DNA of 64,000 nucleotides. It comes from an uncultured Acetatifactor sp. GTDB lineage: Bacteria > Bacillota > Clostridia > Lachnospirales > Lachnospiraceae. Below the pieces are notes generated by a model that was given only the letters and a program-made list of their open reading frames with translations, did not search any database and was not told where the DNA came from. Positions 52,254 through 62,996 of this stretch are shown here, one piece after another; position 1 is the stretch's first letter, and the number at the start of each line of letters is the position of its first letter. The DNA is taken from positions 1 to 64,000 of the forward strand of contig CANQUQ010000011.1 in assembly GCA_947627115.1 (NCBI GenBank). Direction: 5' to 3'. The position numbers and the translations under genes are program-made.

Positions 52254-52658
52254 ATGCGGATCATGATCATGGACGGACAGGGAGGCGGCGTCGGCCGCAG
52301 TCTGGTGGAGGCGCTGCGCGCCAGATATCCGGAGGCGGAGCTGATCGCGGTGGGGACCAATGCCGCAGCCACCGCCAACATGATGAAGGGCGGAACCGTC
52401 AACGGCGCCACCGGAGAGAATGCGGTCATTTACAACAGTGCAAGGGCGGACGCGATATTAGGTCCTATCGGGATCGTCATGGCGAACGCCATGCTGGGCG
52501 AGGTCACTCCCCGGATGGCGGAGGCGGTATCATCCAGCGATGCGCCCATTCTTCTGATCCCCATGAGCCGCTGCAGCGCCCAGGTCATGGGCGTGGCGGA
52601 CAGAAAGCTGGCGGATCATATTAAAGAGGCGGTAGAAAAGCTGGCGGGAGTGCTATGA
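52254..52658 (+). CDS. DUF3842 family protein
   Basis: 134 aa. The N-terminus IMIMDGQGGGVGRSLVEAL is a Gly-rich nucleotide-binding-like loop. NAAATANMMKGG and SARADAILGPIGIV follow, and the C-terminus holds MSRCSAQVMGV. This pattern is the DUF3842 family of Clostridia, of unknown function. It overlaps the next gene by 4 bp (ATGA), so the two are translationally coupled. Confidence 0.85.
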   Translation: MRIMIMDGQGGGVGRSLVEALRARYPEAELIAVGTNAAATANMMKGGTVNGATGENAVIYNSARADAILGPIGIVMANAMLGEVTPRMAEAVSSSDAPILLIPMSRCSAQVMGVADRKLADHIKEAVEKLAGVL

Positions 52659-53254
52659 GTCGGGAAGGAAAGGAACAGCGGGAGCCTTTTGCTATTTCTG
52701 CGCTGTGGGAGGCTGTCAGAGAGAAGGAGGCTGCGGGGAAAAGATGCGTGGTCGCCATAGACGGGCCCTGCGCTTCGGGGAAGACCACTCTTGCCGCGGA
52801 GCTGGCGGCGGAAACGGGGGCCGGTATTGTCCATATGGACGATTTTTTTCTCCCCGCCGGTCTTCGCACGGAGGAGCGGCTCCTTCAGCCGGGGGGCAAT
52901 ATTCACTATGAGCGCTTTTTGGAGGAAGTGATCCCGGCGCTTGCGCGGGGCGGAGATTTTTCTTACCGCCGCTTCGACTGCGGCAGGATGGAAATGGGAC
53001 AGAGCCGTCAGGTGCGGGGCGCGGGGACGGTCATCGTGGAGGGCTCCTACAGCTGCCACCCGAAGTTCGGGGAGTACATGGATATAAGGGTGTTTGTCGA
53101 CATAGATCCTGAGGAGCAGATAAAGCGCATTATCCGCAGGGAGGGACCGGAGGCCGCGGAGACGTTCCGGCAGCGGTGGATCCCTATGGAGGAGGTATAC
53201 CTGGAGACATATCGGATCCGGGACCGCGCGGATATCTGTGTGCGGGTCCGATAG
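52655..53254 (+). CDS. P-loop kinase, uridine kinase-like
   Basis: 199 aa. Walker A is DGPCASGKTTLA (~35-46). HMDDFFLPAG follows, the acidic substrate-site segment typical of uridine/pantothenate-type kinases. A catalytic-type VEGSYSCHP strand, a Walker-B-like VFVDID, and a lid IKRIIRREG are also visible. Substrate not certain; the closest fit is the uridine kinase-like group of uncharacterised clostridial proteins. Coupled to DUF3842. Confidence 0.85.
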   Translation: MSREGKEQREPFAISALWEAVREKEAAGKRCVVAIDGPCASGKTTLAAELAAETGAGIVHMDDFFLPAGLRTEERLLQPGGNIHYERFLEEVIPALARGGDFSYRRFDCGRMEMGQSRQVRGAGTVIVEGSYSCHPKFGEYMDIRVFVDIDPEEQIKRIIRREGPEAAETFRQRWIPMEEVYLETYRIRDRADICVRVR

Positions 53255-53274
53255 CAGAGAGAGGAGACTGCCGT

Positions 53275-53784
53275 ATGCTGCAGTGTTTTTATCCGGACAA
53301 TGAGACGGACAGCGCCTATGGCATCGATTACCGTCTGCTGTATGCAGGGGGCTGCCGTGGCGTGATCTTCGATATAGACAATACTCTGGTGCCGCACGGG
53401 GCGCCGGCGGACGAAAGGGCCGTACGCTTTTTTGAGGAGCTTAGGGATATCGGCCTGAGCACCGTGCTTCTGTCGAACAATAAGGAACCGAGAGTGAAGC
53501 CCTTTGCGGACCGTGTGGGTTCCCTGTATGTATGCAAGGCGGGCAAGCCCGGCGCAAGGGGCTATGCGAAGGCCATGGAAATGATGGGCACCGATCCGGA
53601 GACCACCGTCTTTGTGGGGGATCAGCTCTTCACGGATGTGTGGGGCGCAGGGAGACTGGGGATCGCCACTTACCTGGTGAAGCCGATCCATCCGAAGGAG
53701 GAGATCCAGATCGTGCTCAAGCGCAGGCTGGAGAGGATCGTGCTTTATTTCTATCACAGGGCAAAGCGGAAGGGAAAGCTGTAG
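53275..53784 (+). CDS. YqeG family HAD phosphatase
   Basis: 169 aa from ATG 53275 (GAGGAG upstream). HAD motif I is VIFDIDNTLVPHG, motif II VLLSNNKEPRV, motif III Lys in CKAGKPGARG, and motif IV FVGDQLFTDVWGA. The short IIIA class without a cap domain fits the YqeG family, often next to aroE in Firmicutes, as here (76 bp). Substrate unknown. Confidence 0.93.
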   Translation: MLQCFYPDNETDSAYGIDYRLLYAGGCRGVIFDIDNTLVPHGAPADERAVRFFEELRDIGLSTVLLSNNKEPRVKPFADRVGSLYVCKAGKPGARGYAKAMEMMGTDPETTVFVGDQLFTDVWGAGRLGIATYLVKPIHPKEEIQIVLKRRLERIVLYFYHRAKRKGKL

Positions 53785-53859
53785 GCTGCAGGCCCGCAGT
53801 GCATTTGTGACGGCAGAACAGTTTGATTTGCGCAGAGACATGCGCGGAAAAGAGGCAAT

Positions 53860-54732
53860 ATGGAGATCAACGGCTGTACCCGCACCTGCGGGCTCATAGG
53901 AAATCCGGTGGAGCATACCATGTCCCCGGCGATTCACAATACCCTGGCTGAGGCGTTGGGGGAAAATCTCGTTTATGTGCCCTTCCGCGTGGGGGAAGAG
54001 CATGTGGAGGAGGCGGTGCGGGGAGCCTGGGCGTTAAATCTTCTGGGCTGCAACGTGACCGTCCCCTATAAGAGCCGGGTGATCCCCTTTCTGAAGGAGA
54101 TCGATCCTCTGGCGGCACAGATCGGCGCCGTCAATACTCTGGTGAGGACGGAGGGCGGATTTAAGGGCTATAATACGGATATGCCGGGACTGTATCGGGC
54201 GATGTGCGAGGACGGCGTGAAGATCGAGGGGGAGAGGACGCTGATCCTGGGCGCCGGCGGTGTGGCCAGAGCGGTGGCGTTCCTGCTGGTGCAGAAGGGC
54301 GCTGGGCAGATCGTTCTCCTGAACCGGACCGTGGAAAAGGCGCGGCAGATCGCAGACGAGGTGAACGCTCTTGCCGGCAGGCAGGCGATCGTGCCCATGG
54401 CGCTGTCGGACTATACGGCGCTGCCGGAGGAAGGGAGGTATCTTGCCATTCAGGCCACAAGCCTTGGCATGTACCCGGAGACGGACCGCGCGGTGATCGA
54501 GGATCCCGCTTTCTATCGGCGGATACATACGGGCTATGATCTGATCTTCAATCCGGCCAGGACAAGGTTCATGTCCCTGGTGGAGGAAAACGGCGGCCGG
54601 GCCTTTAACGGCGCAAGGATGCTTTTGTATCAGGGAATCATCGCCTATGAGCTTTGGACAGGGGCTCAGGTGGACAGGTCTTTGGCCGGCCGGGCCTATA
54701 CGGCAATGAAGAGGGCTATGGACCTGCAGTGA
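53860..54732 (+). CDS. aroE: Shikimate dehydrogenase
   Basis: 290 aa. NADPH-dependent reduction of 3-dehydroshikimate. Substrate site GNPVEHTMSPAIHN (~16-29), catalytic Lys in NVTVPYKSRV (~70), GYNTDMPG, and the nucleotide-binding LGAGGVARAVAFLL (~131-144). First gene of aroE-aroK-aroQ. ATG follows AAAAGAGGC. Confidence 0.95.
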   Translation: MEINGCTRTCGLIGNPVEHTMSPAIHNTLAEALGENLVYVPFRVGEEHVEEAVRGAWALNLLGCNVTVPYKSRVIPFLKEIDPLAAQIGAVNTLVRTEGGFKGYNTDMPGLYRAMCEDGVKIEGERTLILGAGGVARAVAFLLVQKGAGQIVLLNRTVEKARQIADEVNALAGRQAIVPMALSDYTALPEEGRYLAIQATSLGMYPETDRAVIEDPAFYRRIHTGYDLIFNPARTRFMSLVEENGGRAFNGARMLLYQGIIAYELWTGAQVDRSLAGRAYTAMKRAMDLQ

Positions 54733-54744
54733 GGGGGCGTAAAA

Positions 54745-55269
54745 ATGCAGGACAGAAATCTGATACTGATCGGCTTTATGGGCAGCGGGAAGACCTCTGT
54801 GGGCCTGAAGCTGTCCTACCGGCTGAAAATGGCGGTGGAGGATACGGACAAGCTGATCGAGCGCCGGGAGGGCAGGAGCATCCGCGACATATTTGCATCG
54901 GACGGAGAGTCATATTTCCGGAGGAAGGAGACGCAGCTGCTCAGGGAGCTCACAAAGAAAAAGCAGAGCACGAGGATTTACTCCGTGGGCGGCGGAACAC
55001 CTGTCAATCCGGAGAACAGGCCGCTGTTGAAGCAGCTGGGCACGGTGATCTGGCTCCGCATACGGCCGGAGACGGTGTATGCGAGACTGGAGGGAGATGT
55101 CACCAGACCGCTCCTGCAGTGCGAGGATCCGCTGGGCAGGATCAGGGAGCTCATGGATGAACGGAGGGAGGCCTATGCAGCCTGCGCGGATATCACCGTG
55201 GATGTGGACGGGCTGGAGATGGAGAAGATCCTGGGCAGGATAGAGAGGGAACTGCGGCTTGAAAAATAA
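54745..55269 (+). CDS. aroK: Shikimate kinase
   Basis: 174 aa. Walker A GFMGSGKTSVG (~9-19), substrate-binding DTDKLIERREG (~35-45), FRRKE, VGGGTPV, and the lid region around EGDVTRPLLQ. It phosphorylates shikimate at O3. GAGGGGG lies before the ATG, 12 bp after aroE. Confidence 0.95.
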   Translation: MQDRNLILIGFMGSGKTSVGLKLSYRLKMAVEDTDKLIERREGRSIRDIFASDGESYFRRKETQLLRELTKKKQSTRIYSVGGGTPVNPENRPLLKQLGTVIWLRIRPETVYARLEGDVTRPLLQCEDPLGRIRELMDERREAYAACADITVDVDGLEMEKILGRIERELRLEK

Positions 55270-55320
55270 AAATTTCAGGCTGTTGGAAAACGGCCGCAGA
55301 AGCGGCAGAATGAGGGAAAA

Positions 55321-55755
55321 ATGAAATTACTGGTGATCAACGGACCGAATATTAATTTTCTGGGGATTCGGGAAAAAAGTGTGTACGGAGTGCAGGACTA
55401 TCAGTATCTTCTGGATCTGATACAGAAGAAGGCCGAGGAGACCGGCAGCAGCATCGAGGTCTTCCAGAGCAATCACGAGGGCGCGATCATTGACAGGATC
55501 CAGGAGGCCTATTTCGACGGCACCGAGGGAATCGTGATCAATCCGGGCGCGTACACTCATTACAGCTATGCCATACGGGATGCGCTGGCGAGCATTACGG
55601 TGCCCAAGGTGGAGATACATATTTCCGATATCACCGCCAGGGAGGAGTTCCGCAGGGTGTCGGTGACGGCCCCCGTCTGCGACAGGCAGATCTACGGAAA
55701 GGGTCTGGATGGATATTGTATGGCGATCGACCACATTCTGGCGGGAGGTAAGTGA
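55321..55755 (+). CDS. aroQ: 3-dehydroquinate dehydratase, type II
   Basis: 144 aa. The type II signature is complete: VINGPNINFLGIRE, catalytic Tyr in VYGVQDY, QSNHEGAIID, NPGAYTHYSYAIRDA, EIHISDITAREEFR, and the C-terminal GLDGYCMAI. It dehydrates 3-dehydroquinate. It ends 120 bp before efp; that gap holds the efp promoter. Confidence 0.95.
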   Translation: MKLLVINGPNINFLGIREKSVYGVQDYQYLLDLIQKKAEETGSSIEVFQSNHEGAIIDRIQEAYFDGTEGIVINPGAYTHYSYAIRDALASITVPKVEIHISDITAREEFRRVSVTAPVCDRQIYGKGLDGYCMAIDHILAGGK

Positions 55756-55803
55756 AGCGGAAGGGCGGCTTGCGCCTCAAGTCTAAATTTTTTTCTAAAA
55801 TAG

Positions 55804-55832
55804 TTGAAATTTGTATTTTTTTATATTACACT
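55804..55832 (+). promoter_or_regulatory. Candidate efp promoter
   Basis: TTGAAA, 17-bp very AT-rich spacer, TACACT. The AT-rich patch stands out from the GC-rich surroundings; a nearby TATATTAGAAT could act as an alternative -10. Confidence 0.5.
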
Positions 55833-55876
55833 ATATTAGAATTATATTGTGACAATAATATTAGGAGGAATATGAC

Positions 55877-56434
55877 ATGATTTCGGCAGGTGACTTCAGA
55901 AATGGTATCACCATTGAGTATGACGGCAACGTCTACCAGATAGTTGAATTCCAGCACGTTAAGCCTGGTAAGGGTGCAGCTTTCGTCAGGACAAAGCTGA
56001 AGAACATTAAGAACGGCGGTGTCGTTGAGAAGACGTTCCGCCCCACTGAGAAATGCCCTCAGGCACGTATTGATAGAAAAGATATGCAGTATCTGTACTC
56101 GGACGGGGATCTCTTTTATTTCATGGATACGGAGAACTACGAGCAGATCGCTTTGAACAGCGAGGCTGTGGGAGACGCTCTGAAATTTGTGAAAGAGAAT
56201 GAGATGTGCAAGATATGCTCGCACAACGGCAGCGTGTTCTCTGTGGAGCCGCCTCTTTTCGTGGAGCTTGAGATTACTGAGACCGAGCCCGGATTCAAGG
56301 GCGACACCGCTACCGGCGCAAGCAAGCCGGCTACGGTAGAGACCGGTGCGCAGGTGTCTGTGCCTCTGTTCGTGGAGCAGGGGGACAAGATCAAGATCGA
56401 TACCAGGACCGGCGAGTACCTGTCCCGCGTATAG
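55877..56434 (+). CDS. efp: Translation elongation factor P
   Basis: 185 aa of the three-domain EF-P fold, relieving ribosome stalling at polyproline. N-terminal [17 protein letters not shown]; the modification-loop region is [17 protein letters not shown], with the Lys of PGKG as the tip residue (about 32); the OB signature near the end is [28 protein letters not shown] precedes the ATG. Terminator follows. Confidence 0.97.
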   Translation: MISAGDFRNGITIEYDGNVYQIVEFQHVKPGKGAAFVRTKLKNIKNGGVVEKTFRPTEKCPQARIDRKDMQYLYSDGDLFYFMDTENYEQIALNSEAVGDALKFVKENEMCKICSHNGSVFSVEPPLFVELEITETEPGFKGDTATGASKPATVETGAQVSVPLFVEQGDKIKIDTRTGEYLSRV

Positions 56435-56466
56435 CTTACTGCAGTCGTTATACTGTCAAGATTTGT

Positions 56467-56504
56467 AAGGCAATGATACCCTGTCGGGAGTCATTGCCTT
56501 TTTT
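56467..56504 (+). terminator. Intrinsic terminator after efp
   Basis: AAGGCAATGA ... TCATTGCCTT followed by TTTT; perfect 10-bp stem. Confidence 0.88.
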
Positions 56505-56615
56505 GTCTCTAATACTGCGGACATGCGCCGTTGTCCGAACGGTATTTGATCTACAGCCATCCTGACTGGCGTCTTAACATTCTAACATCTGAAAGCGGCG
56601 CAGAAAGAGGACAAT

Positions 56616-57509
56616 ATGGAAATAAATGAGTTTTCAAATAAAGTGCGGAGCGCAGTGGAGAGAGAGCTGGGCGGGGAGTATCGGGTAGAGCTCAAGGAGG
56701 TGTGCAAGAACAATGGGATAATGCTGCACGGCCTGCTGATCTCGTCCGACTCCTGCAATGTGGTGCCCACGATCTATCTGGATCAGCTTTGGAGAGCCTA
56801 TGAAGAGGGAATGACGTTCGCGGAGGTGGTCCGCAGGCTGCTTGAGGTCTATGGCCGGGATAAGCCGACGGCAAGGATCGACATGGATTTTTTTAAGGAT
56901 TTTGAGAGGGTCCGTGACAGGATCTGTTACCGGCTGGTAGGCCGGGAGCGCAACCGGCAGCTTCTCGAAAAAGTACCGCATGTGGAATTCCTGGATATGG
57001 CGGTGTGCTTCTTCTATGCCTACAAGGGGGAGCTGCTGGGAGAGGGCAGTATCCTGATATACAATTCGCATATGGAGATGTGGAAGGCGGACACCTCTGA
57101 GATGATGAAGCTCGCCTGCCGCAACACGCCCCGCCTGTTTCCCTGGCAGTGCTCTACCATGGAGGAGGTGCTCCGGGAGGCAATGGGAGGTGAGGACGGG
57201 AGGAGCCTGCTGTCCCAGGGAATTCCCATGAGGATCCTGAGCAACCGGCAGCGGGTGAACGGAGCCGGATGCCTGATGTATCGGGGCGTGCTGGAGCAGC
57301 TTGCGGAGGAATGCGGCGCTGATCTGTACATACTTCCCAGCTCCGTCCATGAAGTGATTTTGCTGCCGGCCGGCGGCAGGGAGGAGCCGGGCGAGCTACG
57401 GTCCATCATCGGACAGGTGAACAGGACGCAGGTGGCTCCGGAGGAGGTTCTTTCCGACAGTCTCTATCTCTACGACCGTCGAAAAAAGGAGGTGGAAATA
57501 ATTTTCTGA
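56616..57509 (+). CDS. DUF5688 family protein
   Basis: 297 aa. Pattern VKEVCKNNGI-type N-terminus (here LKEVCKNNGIMLHGLLI), VVPTIYLDQLWRAYEEGMTF, and a C-terminal ILPSSVHEVILLP strand. These are marks of DUF5688, a cytosolic family abundant in Lachnospiraceae and of unknown function. ATG 56616 follows GAAAGAGGA. Confidence 0.85.
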   Translation: MEINEFSNKVRSAVERELGGEYRVELKEVCKNNGIMLHGLLISSDSCNVVPTIYLDQLWRAYEEGMTFAEVVRRLLEVYGRDKPTARIDMDFFKDFERVRDRICYRLVGRERNRQLLEKVPHVEFLDMAVCFFYAYKGELLGEGSILIYNSHMEMWKADTSEMMKLACRNTPRLFPWQCSTMEEVLREAMGGEDGRSLLSQGIPMRILSNRQRVNGAGCLMYRGVLEQLAEECGADLYILPSSVHEVILLPAGGREEPGELRSIIGQVNRTQVAPEEVLSDSLYLYDRRKKEVEIIF

Positions 57510-57558
57510 TAAAATCCCAAATTTGCAGGTAGACAGACCCGACTTTTTGTGATATTAT

Positions 57559-57679
57559 AATCAGGGTGATGTAACAATTTTGTAATATTTGCAGCCGTAG
57601 TCTAACGGATAGAACGAAGGCCTCCGACGCCTTTAATGCAGGTTCGATTCCTGTCGGCTGCATTTACATCACCCTGATT
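57559..57679. repeat. 16-bp perfect inverted repeat bracketing the tRNA gene
   Basis: AATCAGGGTGATGTAA (57559-57574) and TTACATCACCCTGATT (57664-57679). The right arm begins two bases after the tRNA's last base. In a precursor transcript the arms would clamp the tRNA at the base of an extended stem. A TATAAT (57556-57561) overlaps the left arm. Confidence 0.85.
57591..57662 (+). tRNA. tRNA-Arg (anticodon CCG)
   Basis: Full cloverleaf: acceptor GCAGCCG pairs with CGGCTGC; D-arm around GTCTAACGGATAGAAC; anticodon stem AAGGC/GCCTT with loop CTCCGAC giving anticodon CCG; T-arm GCAGG-TTCGATT-CCTGT. Discriminator A; CCA is not encoded. It reads the CGG arginine codon. Confidence 0.93.
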
Positions 57680-57711
57680 TATGGCAGGGACAAAAGTTTA
57701 AGGTAAAGATT

Positions 57712-58923
57712 ATGAAGAATGATAGATTGTTGAAGATCAAAAACTATATAATGAGGAACAGCAAGGCTGTTTTTTCCGTGGCGGTAGTTCTGTTGGTAGC
57801 CTTTACCGTGGTCTGCGCTCTGAACCTGAGCCACGGGAAAGCCATGGAAGACAGCGACGCCGTGAGCGAGAGCGGCGATTCCGGCAGTGACGCAGAACCT
57901 ACGGTGGCTCCGGAGGATGTCCCTATGGCGGTAAATGAGGACAGCGAGCTGAGCGCTCTTGTGACCACGTACACCAATGCTATCGCGGAGGGCGATATGG
58001 ATACCCTGAAGTCCATACACGATACGCTGCCGGAGAGATGGCTTCTGAAGTGGTCGGAATTGTCGAAGTATATTGACCATTATACCGGAATACAGATCTA
58101 TACCAAGCAGGGACCTGTGGAAAATTCGCTCCTGGCTTATGTGTATTATAAGATGTGCTTTGTGAATCATGAGGAAGAGGTGCCCGGCTATGAGGTGCTC
58201 TATGTCTGCAGGGATGAGCAGGGGAAGCTCTACATCAAGCAGGAGGCGAACTATACCCAGGAGGATTATGATTATCTCAAGGCAATCGCCGGCCAGGTGG
58301 ATGTGGTAGACTTCAACAACCGCGTGACCGTAGAGTACAATACCCTGGTGACGGAGGATACGCCGCTGCTGGAATACCTGCAGGAGGTAAGCAGGCAGGT
58401 GGACATCGATCTCGGCGTGGCACTGGCAGACCTGAACCAGGAGGACGGACAGGACGAACAGAGCGGGGAGGACGGTCAGGATACCGAAGGCCCTGAGGCA
58501 ACCCCGGAGCCTACCCCGGAGGCAACTCCTCAGTATGCGTCTGCAACGACCACGGTCAATGTGCGGAGCTCCGACAGCGAGCAGGCCGACAAGCTGGGCC
58601 GGGTGACGGAGGGGACCAGGCTGCAGGTGCAGGAGATCCGCGTCAACGGATGGACCAAGGTGATCTATGAGGGCAAGGACGGCTACATTAAATCGGAATA
58701 TCTCCAGTATTCCGAGAGCGCGTCGGAGCAGGAGGCGATCGCCACCGTGACCGCCACCACCAATATCAATATTCGCGCGGCTGCGGGAGAGACGGCGGAG
58801 AAGCTTGGCATGCTGGCCGGCGGGGAATCCCTGGATCTGCTGGCGGTGGAGGGCGATTGGTGCAAGGTGGACTTCAATGGCCAGATCGCATATGTGAAAG
58901 CGGAATACGTGACACGGCAGTAG
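57712..58923 (+). CDS. Membrane-anchored protein with two bacterial SH3 domains
   Basis: 403 aa. One transmembrane helix near residues 19-38 anchors it. An acidic linker leads to a ~160-residue extracellular alpha/beta domain (~80-245). Then an Asp/Glu/Pro-rich linker (TPEPTPEATP) and two SH3b repeats (TTVNVRSSDSEQADKLGRV ~281; TNINIRAAAGETAEKLGML ~345). SH3b domains commonly bind cell-wall peptidoglycan. No catalytic domain is evident. Confidence 0.88.
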   Translation: MKNDRLLKIKNYIMRNSKAVFSVAVVLLVAFTVVCALNLSHGKAMEDSDAVSESGDSGSDAEPTVAPEDVPMAVNEDSELSALVTTYTNAIAEGDMDTLKSIHDTLPERWLLKWSELSKYIDHYTGIQIYTKQGPVENSLLAYVYYKMCFVNHEEEVPGYEVLYVCRDEQGKLYIKQEANYTQEDYDYLKAIAGQVDVVDFNNRVTVEYNTLVTEDTPLLEYLQEVSRQVDIDLGVALADLNQEDGQDEQSGEDGQDTEGPEATPEPTPEATPQYASATTTVNVRSSDSEQADKLGRVTEGTRLQVQEIRVNGWTKVIYEGKDGYIKSEYLQYSESASEQEAIATVTATTNINIRAAAGETAEKLGMLAGGESLDLLAVEGDWCKVDFNGQIAYVKAEYVTRQ

Positions 58924-58963
58924 AGACAGGACAGCATTTCGGCTGCATAAAGAATGAAAAAAT

Positions 58964-59006
58964 GGACAGCCTTTTACAGAAATCATCTGTAAAGGGCTGT
59001 TCTTTT
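58964..59006 (+). terminator. Intrinsic terminator
   Basis: GACAGCCTTTTACAGA - loop - TCTGTAAAGGGCTGTTC followed by TTTT; long stem with one wobble. Confidence 0.85.
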
Positions 59007-59042
59007 GAAAAGAAAATGCGAGGGCAGCCGGAAAGAGGAGAT

Positions 59043-59474
59043 ATGACATCACATGAAGCGGCGGTATACAGGGAGATACAGCGAAACACGGATACGGCGA
59101 TGAAGGCCATCGATGCCTTTGCGGAAAAGATCAGCGACGATGCGCTGGCGATGCAGATCTCCCGGCAGTCCCTGCGGTACTCGGAGCTGCACAATGAGGC
59201 GTCCAGAGAGCTCCTGGACGCAAAGACCCAGGGCTATCGCAGCAGTGCGCTGTCGGATGCGCTGCTGCGGACGGGGATCCATTACAACACCATGCTGAAC
59301 ACCAGCACCGGTCATCTTGCGGAATTGATGATCAGGAACAGCACCAACGGCATCCTGGAGATGGAGAAGGTGCTGAAGCACAACGAAAATGCCGGGCCGA
59401 GACCTGTGGCGCTTGCCAAGCAGCTGATCGAGCTTGAGGAGAAGAATGTGGAGCGGCTCAAGCAATATCTCTGA
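59043..59474 (+). CDS. Small helical (ferritin-like fold) hypothetical protein
   Basis: 143 aa, ATG 59043 after GAAAGAGGAG. Entirely alpha-helical, with long amphipathic helices (DTAMKAIDAFAEKISDDALA; LIELEEKNVERLKQYL). This looks like a four-helix bundle of the DUF4142/DUF3231 sort, but metal-ligand Glu/His spacing is not clear. Function unknown. Confidence 0.75.
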   Translation: MTSHEAAVYREIQRNTDTAMKAIDAFAEKISDDALAMQISRQSLRYSELHNEASRELLDAKTQGYRSSALSDALLRTGIHYNTMLNTSTGHLAELMIRNSTNGILEMEKVLKHNENAGPRPVALAKQLIELEEKNVERLKQYL

Positions 59475-59493
59475 GCGGGCGGGATCGCTATAG

Positions 59494-61005
<1,512 letters not shown>

Positions 61006-61026
61006 GCAAGGGCCGGACAAATAAAA

Positions 61027-61060
61027 GGAGGCGCCCGTATTTCGGTACGGGCGCCTTTCT
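61027..61060 (+). terminator. Intrinsic terminator after gdhA
   Basis: AGGCGCCCGTA - TTTCG - GTACGGGCGCCT followed by TTCTT; strong GC stem. Confidence 0.9.
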
Positions 61061-61134
61061 TCATTCCCGGAGGCCCCGGAGCCGGGGGAAGAGGCACCGC
61101 GGATAAATATATCGTACAAAAGAAAAAAGTGATA

Positions 61135-61162
61135 TTGATTTTATGTAAATTTATGGTACAAT
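61135..61162 (+). promoter_or_regulatory. Promoter of the GGDEF gene
   Basis: TTGATT, 16-bp spacer, TACAAT, 31 bp before the start codon. Confidence 0.6.
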
Positions 61163-61192
61163 GGTACTAGAAATAAATTTGGGGATAAAAGT

Positions 61193-62869
61193 ATGGCAAA
61201 GAAAAGAAAAAATCTGTTGTTAGTGGGACTGCTGCAACTGTTTTTACTGATTTTTTGCTTTGGAGCTATTGACTTTACCTCTCTGGCGGCGAAGGCCAGC
61301 GGAAGAGTACTGTTCATCAGCTCTTATTCGTGTGCATGGGATTCCGTACAGCTGCAGATCGAGGGCATCCGGGACGGTCTGGGCGACGATGTGAAGATAG
61401 ACTATGAATTTATGGATGCCGAGAGGGTGTACGACGAGGAGACCGTAAAGCTGTTCTACGAGACTCTGCAGTACAGGCTGGAGAACGGGGAGCCCTACGA
61501 TGCAGTGATACTGGGAGACGACGAGGCGCTGAAGTTCGCTATGGAATATCAGGAGGAGCTGTTCGACGGTGTCCCCATGGTGTTCGAGGGAGTGAACGAT
61601 GAGACCCTGGCGACGGAGGCGGTAAAGAATCCTTATATTACCGGCGTTTTGGAAAAGCTTTCCATGGAAAAAAATATTCAGCTGGGAATTGATCTGGTGC
61701 CGGATGCCGATAAGGTGATAGCCATCCTGGATGACAGTATCACAGGCGAGACGGAACGGCGCCACTTTTACAGCTGTGCGGAGCAGTTCCCGCAGCTGCA
61801 GTTCGAGGAGATCAACTCCTCCCAGCTTTCCACGACAAATCTGCGGCAGGCGATTCGGGCGGTGGATAAGAACGCAATTCTGTTCTATCTGACGATGACG
61901 GAGGATGCCAACGGCAGGGTGTATTCGGAAAAAGAGGCATTGACTATATTGACGGAGGTCGCCAAGGTGCCGGTATTCCGCATGGTCGAATCGGGAATCG
62001 GCGATGGGTTCTTGGGCGGCAACGTGGTATCTATGTATGAGTCCGGACATATTGCGGCGGAGATCGTGCTGGATATTCTGGACGGAGCGGATGTCTCCGC
62101 GATGAACAATGTCTTTGACAGCCCCAATGAGTACCGGGTAGACGCCACCGTTATGGAAAAATACGGTATCAGTAAGTCTGCCCTGCCGGAGGGCACAATG
62201 ATCTTTAACGAAGCACAGTCTTTTACAGAGAGAAATCGCGAGGTGCTGGTGCCCGGAGCCATCCTGCTCGGAGCCCTGCTGATCATCATGGGCATTCTCT
62301 CGGTAGATAATTTCAGGAATAAGAAGCTGCTGAGCGAATTGGAAAATGCGAAGAAGACCATTGAAACGGCGTCTCAGCACGATTTCCTGACGGGCCTGTC
62401 CAACAGGAGCAAATTTATGAGCGATCTGACCCGGCTGATCAACGAAAGGACTCCCTGCACGGTGATCATGCTGGACATAGACGACTTCAAGCATATCAAT
62501 GACACGATGGGACACACGGCGGGCGATGAAGCCCTGCAGCAGGTGGCAGCGCGGCTGAAGGAGATGAAGACACAGCTGTTGACGCCGTACCGCTATGCCG
62601 GCGACGAGTTCATTTTGATCCTTGAGAGCAAGCAGGGGATGATCATAGAAAAGACCGCATACCAGTGCCGGCAGATTTTCTCAAAGCCTTTTACGCTAAA
62701 TAAAAAAGCGGTAAAGATCTGCGGCAGCATAGGAATTGCCACATATCCCAAGGATACGGAAAACCTGGAGCAGTTGATCATCTGTGCCGACGAGGCAATG
62801 TATCAGGTGAAAAAGAACGGCAAGAACGATTTCGCCTTTTATAAAAAACCGACTGAGGGGGAGGCCTGA
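61193..62869 (+). CDS. Diguanylate cyclase with extracellular ABC-substrate-binding-like sensor
   Basis: 558 aa. Signal-anchor helix ~8-32; extracellular periplasmic-binding-protein-like domain ~38-345 (VLFISSYSCAWDSVQLQIEG; YDAVILGDDEALKFA); second transmembrane helix ~360-378. The GGDEF domain follows, with DFLTGLSNRSKF, VIMLDIDDFKHINDT and active-site signature RYAGDEF (AGDEF variant of GGDEF, seen in active enzymes). It likely makes c-di-GMP in response to an extracellular ligand. Confidence 0.92.
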   Translation: MAKKRKNLLLVGLLQLFLLIFCFGAIDFTSLAAKASGRVLFISSYSCAWDSVQLQIEGIRDGLGDDVKIDYEFMDAERVYDEETVKLFYETLQYRLENGEPYDAVILGDDEALKFAMEYQEELFDGVPMVFEGVNDETLATEAVKNPYITGVLEKLSMEKNIQLGIDLVPDADKVIAILDDSITGETERRHFYSCAEQFPQLQFEEINSSQLSTTNLRQAIRAVDKNAILFYLTMTEDANGRVYSEKEALTILTEVAKVPVFRMVESGIGDGFLGGNVVSMYESGHIAAEIVLDILDGADVSAMNNVFDSPNEYRVDATVMEKYGISKSALPEGTMIFNEAQSFTERNREVLVPGAILLGALLIIMGILSVDNFRNKKLLSELENAKKTIETASQHDFLTGLSNRSKFMSDLTRLINERTPCTVIMLDIDDFKHINDTMGHTAGDEALQQVAARLKEMKTQLLTPYRYAGDEFILILESKQGMIIEKTAYQCRQIFSKPFTLNKKAVKICGSIGIATYPKDTENLEQLIICADEAMYQVKKNGKNDFAFYKKPTEGEA

Positions 62870-62885
62870 AGCCTCCCTTTTTTTT
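62856..62885 (+). terminator. Intrinsic terminator overlapping the GGDEF stop
   Basis: GGGGGAGGC - short loop - GCCTCCC followed by TTTTTTTT. The left arm includes the last codons of the gene. Confidence 0.85.
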
Positions 62886-62996
62886 CGGGAATATAAGTGT
62901 GGCATTATGGCCGAAAAGTTGTTATAATCTAACTTGAGACTCTGTATTTTTTGTTGTGATTGGTGCAGATAGGCGGAGTGCGGGCATGGGGGCAGA

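Noticed and set aside
57406..57663. Minus-strand frame beginning MQPTGIEPALKAS
   Set aside because: This is the well-known false protein from translating across a tRNA gene in antisense.
57679..59052. 457-codon minus-strand frame, and similar long ones at 59836-61119 and 61244-62515
   Set aside because: They mirror the SH3 protein, gdhA and the GGDEF gene, which have clear motifs on the plus strand.
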